Positions 32,106 to 36,789 of a DNA stretch of 36,789 nucleotides are shown here, one piece after another; position 1 is the first letter of the stretch, and each line of letters opens with the position of its first letter. Where the stretch lies: contig JAIQFO010000049.1 in the NCBI GenBank assembly GCA_020073215.1, positions 1 through 36,789 on the forward strand, given 5' to 3'. Under the pieces are notes generated by a model, which saw only the letters and a program-made list of their open reading frames with translations, did not search any database and was not told where the DNA came from. The position numbers and the translations under genes were made by a program. This stretch comes from Terriglobia bacterium. Lineage in GTDB: Bacteria; Acidobacteriota; Terriglobia; Terriglobales; Acidobacteriaceae.

Positions 32106-33933
32106 ACTCGTACTATGGCTCGGCGTCGGCCTGGCGCTCTCGGTGGCGGCGGCACGCTTCCTGTTTGGCTTGGGCGCGACGACGAACCTCGGCGACGCCA
32201 ACGCCTGGGGACTGTGGGTTGGCTTCGACGTGATGGGCGGCGTGGCGTTGGCTGCCGGTGGATTCATCGTCACGGCCGTGGTCTACATCTTCAGGTTGGA
32301 ACGGTTCCACTCCATCGTACGGCCGGCCGTGTTGACCGCGTTCCTCGGCTACGCGGCGGTCGCCTTCAGCCTGCTCTTCGACCTGGGCCTGCCCTGGAAC
32401 ATCTGGCACATGATGGTGTACTGGAATCCGCACTCGGCGCTGTTTGAAGTGGGCTGGTGCGTGATGTTGTATTTGACCGTGCTGACGCTGGAGTTCTTTC
32501 CCGTCCCGGCGGAAGAGTTTCCGCGGTTGGCGAAAGTGCGGGCGACGCTGGTGCGGCTCAGGCTGCCGCTGGTCTTGGCCGGCATCGGTCTTTCGACACT
32601 GCATCAATCCTCGCTGGGCTCGCTGTTTCTGATCATGCCGTACCGGCTGCATCCGCTGTGGTACTCGCCGATTCTGCCGATCATGTTCCTGGTGTCGGCG
32701 ATTGTACTGGGCATGATGATGGTGACTTTCGAGAGCCACCTCACCGCGTTCCTCTATCGTCGCAAGCCGGAAACCGAGGTGCTGGCGTCATTCGCGGGCG
32801 CGGCGCGCTGGGTTTTGCTGCTGTATCTGGCGGTACGCTTCGGAGACTTGGTCGCGCGGCACCAGGCACACCGTCTGATCGAAGCGGGGTTTCACACCTA
32901 TCTTTTCTGGTTCGAGATTTGCGTCATGGCGCTGGTCCCGCTGGTGCTGCTCTCGATTCCGCGCGTCCGCCGCAGCACCGGGGGGCAGTGGACGGTGGCA
33001 ACGATGGGAGTCTTCGGAGTCGTGTTCAATCGCATCGATACTGGCGGGCTGGCACACCTGCGGCCCGCAGGCGGGTTCTACGTGCCGTCATGGACGGAGG
33101 TCAGCATCAGCCTCGGGATTGTTTCCGCGGCGGCGCTGCTGTTCCTGTTTGCCATGGAGCGCTTCCATGTATGGGAAGAGCGGCCGGCCGATCCCGCCGC
33201 GGATCCACTTCATGCGCCGGAGTTCGACAAGGTGGGCACGACCTGGTTAGGGGTTCCCGCAGTCGCGTCACGGACCGTGTATTCGCTGGCAGTAATTCTT
33301 GCGGCCGCGCTCGGCTTCGGTTTCCTGACTGCGCAGCGGGCGCAGAGCCGCGGTCTGGAACCGGTTGCCGTGCATCGGGCGCGCGGCGGCGAGGTGCTCT
33401 GGATTGACGGAAACCTCGACGGCTTTGGCGTGGCCTTCAAGCACGCGGAGCACGTGAAGCGCGAAGGCGACAAGGCATCGTGCGTGCTGTGCCACCACAT
33501 GAACCTGCCGCACGATGAGAATTCGGCGTGTGCGAGTTGCCACCGTGACATGTATCAAGCGGTGGACGGTTTCCGCCACGACTGGCACGCATCGCCTTCC
33601 GGCGGAAATATCGCCTGCTACCAGTGTCACACGCGAGGCCAGGTGCGTACGGCCAGCAACGCCGTTCGCTGCGACCGCTGCCACAAGGACCTGGTGCCCG
33701 CTAAGGCCGTGATCCAGGTGAAGACTTATCACACCGTCAGCTATGTAGAAGCGATCCACCGCACCTGTATTGGGTGTCACACGAAGAAGGCGGCCGAAAA
33801 GAACAAGCCGGAGATGGTGCAATGCGCGTGGTGCCACAAGGAAAGCCGCGAGGTCATCGACGCGCGCGACATCGACCTGCGGAGGCGGAGCGCAGCTGGC
33901 GGCAGTCCGGTGCTGCCTCCGGTTGGACAATGA
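32083..33933 (+). CDS. DsrP/NrfD-like membrane subunit fused to a six-heme cytochrome c domain
   Basis: The protein has 616 residues. Residues 1-365 form about ten transmembrane helices of the NrfD/HybB/DsrP type, which exchange electrons with quinones. An additional hydrophobic helix (about 395-417) leads into a soluble C-terminal domain with six CXXCH heme sites starting at Cys467, Cys483, Cys512, Cys530, Cys562 and Cys581, plus other histidines suited to axial ligation (class III cytochrome-like). If the ten-helix part has both ends inside, the extra helix places the hemes outside, where c-type hemes must be attached. In Dsr complexes the cytochrome is a separate protein, DsrJ. The ATG at 32083 overlaps the previous gene. 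Confidence 0.9.
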   Translation: MDRVRKFKLVLWLGVGLALSVAAARFLFGLGATTNLGDANAWGLWVGFDVMGGVALAAGGFIVTAVVYIFRLERFHSIVRPAVLTAFLGYAAVAFSLLFDLGLPWNIWHMMVYWNPHSALFEVGWCVMLYLTVLTLEFFPVPAEEFPRLAKVRATLVRLRLPLVLAGIGLSTLHQSSLGSLFLIMPYRLHPLWYSPILPIMFLVSAIVLGMMMVTFESHLTAFLYRRKPETEVLASFAGAARWVLLLYLAVRFGDLVARHQAHRLIEAGFHTYLFWFEICVMALVPLVLLSIPRVRRSTGGQWTVATMGVFGVVFNRIDTGGLAHLRPAGGFYVPSWTEVSISLGIVSAAALLFLFAMERFHVWEERPADPAADPLHAPEFDKVGTTWLGVPAVASRTVYSLAVILAAALGFGFLTAQRAQSRGLEPVAVHRARGGEVLWIDGNLDGFGVAFKHAEHVKREGDKASCVLCHHMNLPHDENSACASCHRDMYQAVDGFRHDWHASPSGGNIACYQCHTRGQVRTASNAVRCDRCHKDLVPAKAVIQVKTYHTVSYVEAIHRTCIGCHTKKAAEKNKPEMVQCAWCHKESREVIDARDIDLRRRSAAGGSPVLPPVGQ

Positions 33934-33949
33934 AGATCAGGCAATAAAT

Positions 33950-35788
33950 ATGCCAAAGGCAACCAAACTCGCCGTCGAAGCAATGGCTCAGCAGTCGCTT
34001 TTCGAGCAACTGCCGTTTGCCATTGCGATCTTGGACATGGAGTCGAACGTGGTGGCGGCGAATCGTAATTTCGGCGAGTATTTTGGCGACTGGCGCGCCC
34101 GCAAGTGCTACGAGGTCTTCAAGCGCGAAACCAAACCGTGCCGCCGCTGCAAGGCGCGGGCGGCCCAGCGCGACGGCCTGGTGCATGTGGTCGATGAATC
34201 GGGAATCGACCGGCATGAACGGCCTTGCAAGTACGCCGTCCACCTGACCCCGATCAAGGATGCCGAGGGCAAGGTTCGCTACATCATGGCGATGGCGTCC
34301 GATCTGACGGAAACGCGCCGCTGGCAGCAGGAGTACGATCAGCTCTTCGAGCGCGTTCCGTGTTTTGTTTTCGTCTTGGATCGAGACTTCCACATCACCC
34401 GCGCCAACCAGAAGTTCCGGAAGGCGTTCGGGGAACCGGGCGGTGAATTCTGCTACTCGGTTTGCAAGCGTCGCGATGCCCGCTGCGAAGAATGTCCCGC
34501 AGCTTTAACGTTCGAAGATGGCGAACAACATACCGCGCAACAGGTCGGCGTGCATAAAGACGGCTCGCCTTCTCATTATGTTGTCACCAGCACCTGCCTG
34601 GCACGCGGCGAACATGGGGTGGAGCGGGTCGTGGGGATGGCGGTCGACATCACCCATACCCATATGCTGGAGTCGGAACTGCGCGAGACCCGCGACTTCT
34701 ATCACCGGCTGATCCGCAATGCTCCGAACGCCATCATCGCCATCGACCCACGCGGCAATACGAAGATGATGAATCAGGCCGCGCGAACCCTTCTGGAATG
34801 GGCGCCTCGCCAACTCCCCACCGGCGATTGGTTGAAGCGAATGCTGCCCCCGGAATTCTTTACTCCCGAAGCGCAGCAGAGTGAAGTGCTCGAATTGGAC
34901 GATTCCTCCCTTCAAACCGCCCAGCAACACCAGGTGCCTGTGCGGTTGTCGGCTGTCCCGCTGCGCAGCGGTCATAAGGAGCTGGGACGGGCGGCATTCA
35001 TTGTTGACCTGAGCGCCCTCAAGCGAATGGAGCAGGACAAGCTCGATGCTGAACGCATGGCGGCCGTCGGCCAAACCGTTGCCGGACTCGCGCACACCAT
35101 CAAGAACCTTTTGATGGGACTGGAAGGCGGCATGTACATGGTCGACACCGGCCTGCGGCGCGCCGAGGCAACTCGCATCCAGAACGGCTGGGAGATGCTG
35201 CAGCGCAATTTCGAGAAGACAACGACGCTGGTTAAGGATTTTCTGAGCTTTGCAAAAGGACGCGCGCCCGATCTTCAGGCGCTCGATCCGAACGCACTGG
35301 CGAAAGATATCGTCGCCCTCTACAAAGACGCGGCTCGTCTGCAGGGAGTGGAGCTGTCAGCGGAACTCGGGGCCGACGTGGCCATCGCTCCGCTGGACGC
35401 CAAAGGCATCGAGAGCTGCCTGACCAACTTACTCTCGAACGCCATTGACGCCGCCACCATGCGTGCGGACGGACAAGGGAAAGTAGTACTGCGCACCTTC
35501 CAGCAGGATGATGAACTGGTTTTCGAGGTTACCGACAACGGCAGTGGCATGGACTGGGAAGTGAAGGGCAAAGTCTTCACCACATTCTTTACGACTAAGG
35601 GCAACAAGGGAACAGGGCTGGGTTTGTTGACGACGCGCAAGATTGTCCAGGAACACGGCGGCCGCGTTGAAGTCGAATCGAATCCGGGCGAGGGCGCGAC
35701 CTTCCGCATTCGGCTGCCACGGCGGCGGCTGCAGATGATCGCCGAAGACTGTGCCCGCGCCGCGGCCCAGATACAGGAGCAAGTATGA
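33950..35788 (+). CDS. Soluble sensor histidine kinase with three PAS domains, two of them Cys-rich
   Basis: This is a 612-residue kinase with no membrane segment. PAS 1 (about 15-120) contains Cys53, Cys64 and Cys67 in a CYEVFK...CRRC pattern. PAS 2 (about 128-235) contains Cys168, Cys172, Cys179 and Cys182 in a CYSVC...CEEC pattern. PAS 3 spans about 245-355. The kinase core has phospho-His382 in LAHTIKNLL, the N box LTNLLSNAIDAA, DNGSGMD and GNKGTGLGL. The cysteine sets suggest metal binding or thiol redox sensing, which is inference. The gene starts 16 bases after the heme-fusion gene and overlaps the following response regulator by four bases, so it is likely part of the same operon. Confidence 0.92.
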   Translation: MPKATKLAVEAMAQQSLFEQLPFAIAILDMESNVVAANRNFGEYFGDWRARKCYEVFKRETKPCRRCKARAAQRDGLVHVVDESGIDRHERPCKYAVHLTPIKDAEGKVRYIMAMASDLTETRRWQQEYDQLFERVPCFVFVLDRDFHITRANQKFRKAFGEPGGEFCYSVCKRRDARCEECPAALTFEDGEQHTAQQVGVHKDGSPSHYVVTSTCLARGEHGVERVVGMAVDITHTHMLESELRETRDFYHRLIRNAPNAIIAIDPRGNTKMMNQAARTLLEWAPRQLPTGDWLKRMLPPEFFTPEAQQSEVLELDDSSLQTAQQHQVPVRLSAVPLRSGHKELGRAAFIVDLSALKRMEQDKLDAERMAAVGQTVAGLAHTIKNLLMGLEGGMYMVDTGLRRAEATRIQNGWEMLQRNFEKTTTLVKDFLSFAKGRAPDLQALDPNALAKDIVALYKDAARLQGVELSAELGADVAIAPLDAKGIESCLTNLLSNAIDAATMRADGQGKVVLRTFQQDDELVFEVTDNGSGMDWEVKGKVFTTFFTTKGNKGTGLGLLTTRKIVQEHGGRVEVESNPGEGATFRIRLPRRRLQMIAEDCARAAAQIQEQV

Positions 35789-36300
35789 GCGAAGAGCATC
35801 GCAAGCGAATCCTGGTGGTGGATGACGAGGCCGACGTGCGCGCCTATCTGAGCATGGCGCTGGAAGACGCCGGTTTCGAAGTGATGACCGCGGCGGATGG
35901 TCTGCAAGCGCTCGAAATGGCGCGGCAGAATCTGCCCGACCTGATCTCGCTCGATCTGATCATGCCCCGCCACTCTGGCGCGCGCTGTTATCACGACCTG
36001 CAGAAAGACAAGCGCTTCGCCAAGATCCCAGTGCTGATCGTAACCGGCCACGCCCGGGACCAGTTGGGCCGCGCCGATTTTGAGGAAATGACGATGTCGG
36101 GACCGGGCATCTATCTGGAAAAGCCCGTGAGCCCGGACTCCTATGTCTCGGCCGTACGCAAGCTGCTGGGGTTGGAAACCTCGGCTTCCAATTCATCTTC
36201 ATCCAGTGCGGGCCAACTCCGCAGCCAATTGTCTGAAGCCTTGGCAGGCGCTGATGAGGAAACCTTAAAACGAGCACTCGACGCTATTCGAGGGAAGTGA
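35785..36300 (+). CDS. Response regulator, receiver domain with short C-terminal tail
   Basis: This is a 171-residue protein with a receiver domain (about 5-130): acidic pocket VVDDE (Asp13, Asp14), phospho-acceptor Asp57 in SLDLIMP, a Thr in IVTGH and the conserved Lys in YLEKPVSP. A Ser-rich linker (about 135-143) and a short helical tail follow; no DNA-binding or enzyme domain is seen. It overlaps the kinase stop by four bases and is probably a phosphorylation partner of that kinase. The output must go through a binding partner or the second regulator. Confidence 0.92.
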   Translation: MSEEHRKRILVVDDEADVRAYLSMALEDAGFEVMTAADGLQALEMARQNLPDLISLDLIMPRHSGARCYHDLQKDKRFAKIPVLIVTGHARDQLGRADFEEMTMSGPGIYLEKPVSPDSYVSAVRKLLGLETSASNSSSSSAGQLRSQLSEALAGADEETLKRALDAIRGK

Positions 36301-36308
36301 GGATTATT

Positions 36309-36722
36309 ATGACCGCAGAGTCGATAAGAAAATCTGGAAAGAAGATACTCGTAGTCGACGATGAACCCGATGTAGTCGCGTACGTATCCAACTTCCTTGA
36401 GGATCACGGCTTTACCGTGATCAGCGCGAACGATGGGAAGCAGGGATTCGCCAAGGCCAAGGCGGAATTGCCTGACTTGGTCGTGCTGGATATCGTCATG
36501 CCCAAGGACACGGGTGTGCGCATGTACCGCGATCTCTACGAAGACGCAGAAACGCGGCACATTCCCGTGATCATGCTGACCGGGATCGCGCATGAGTTCA
36601 AGCGCTTCATTGCAACCCGGCGGCAGGTGCCCGCTCCGGCCGGTTATTTCGAAAAGCCCGCCGACCTCAACAAAATGCTGGAGAAGATCGAGGAGATTCT
36701 CAGTTCGCGGCCAGTGCAGTAG
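36309..36722 (+). CDS. Single-domain response regulator
   Basis: This is a 137-residue stand-alone receiver domain: acidic pocket VVDDE (Asp17, Asp18), phospho-acceptor Asp61 in VLDIVMP, Thr in MLTGI and Lys in YFEKPADL. The ATG at 36309 has GAGG six bases upstream and lies eight bases after the previous stop; a GTG four codons earlier (overlapping that stop) is an alternative. It resembles the preceding regulator, so the pair may have arisen by duplication. No output domain is attached. Confidence 0.92.
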   Translation: MTAESIRKSGKKILVVDDEPDVVAYVSNFLEDHGFTVISANDGKQGFAKAKAELPDLVVLDIVMPKDTGVRMYRDLYEDAETRHIPVIMLTGIAHEFKRFIATRRQVPAPAGYFEKPADLNKMLEKIEEILSSRPVQ

Positions 36723-36789
36723 GGAACTGGCACCACGACCGCCGCAATCGTCTGCTCCCGATGCGGATCGGTTTTGGCCAGCTGACTCG

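Noticed and set aside
29079..33933. Dissimilatory sulfite reductase pathway operon
   Set aside because: The subunits are Dsr-like, but dsrA, dsrB, dsrC and a separate dsrJ are absent from the window, so sulfite reduction cannot be claimed.

Overview
The window is about 36.8 kb of GC-rich chromosomal DNA whose protein families point to an acidobacterium, probably Terriglobia of the Koribacter/Sulfotelmatobacter kind. This rests on the look of several lineage-typical proteins: the DUF5916 outer-membrane protein, the 266-residue exported protein, the 154-residue DUF4760-like protein, and the small 73- and 102-codon genes. No marker gene such as 16S rRNA is present, so the taxonomy is inference. 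Start codons are often GTG or TTG preceded by a clear AGGAG-type ribosome binding site, and I used this to trim many open frames.

Layout. 1-875: a tandem repeat, an AT-rich stretch and a small exported lipocalin-like protein. 1057-6990 (minus): the proteostasis cluster tig-clpP-clpX-lon. 7155-7851 (minus): a Phd/PIN toxin-antitoxin pair with its operator. 7978-10242: a small membrane-protein gene broken by an in-frame stop, a family 5 uracil-DNA glycosylase and murB. 10431-16352: an exported M20 peptidase, a DUF5916 protein and envelope or hypothetical proteins. 16418-19632: an HxlR-type regulator divergent from a PhnB-like protein, a DUF4760-like protein, a BNR-repeat propeller and a MoaD/ThiS-like protein ending in Gly-Gly. 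19705-27946 (minus): a chemosensory cluster cheA-cheW-mcp-cheB-cheR-HDOD. 28213-28689 (minus): a PadR regulator. 29079-36722 (plus): an eight-kilobase operon for a membrane redox complex followed by a histidine kinase and two response regulators.

The two most unusual items are both in the right-hand half. CheA carries a chemoreceptor zinc-binding (CZB) domain, with its full 3-His/1-Cys ligand set, inserted inside its first CheW-like domain, and a second CheW-like domain follows. The redox operon encodes DsrK/HdrD-like, DsrM-like, DsrO/HybA-like and DsrP/NrfD-like subunits, as in Dsr/Hmc/Tmc complexes. Here the NrfD-like subunit is fused through an extra transmembrane helix to a six-heme c-type cytochrome. 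The same operon continues into a soluble PAS kinase with cysteine clusters in its first two PAS domains. A perfect PadR-like palindrome overlaps the likely operon promoter, and a terminator-like hairpin lies in the leader.

Six copies of a short palindromic element ending in CTAC(G/A), all in the same orientation, sit between genes in the first half of the window. One supplies the stop codon of murB. I saw no tRNA, rRNA, CRISPR array, transposase or integrase.
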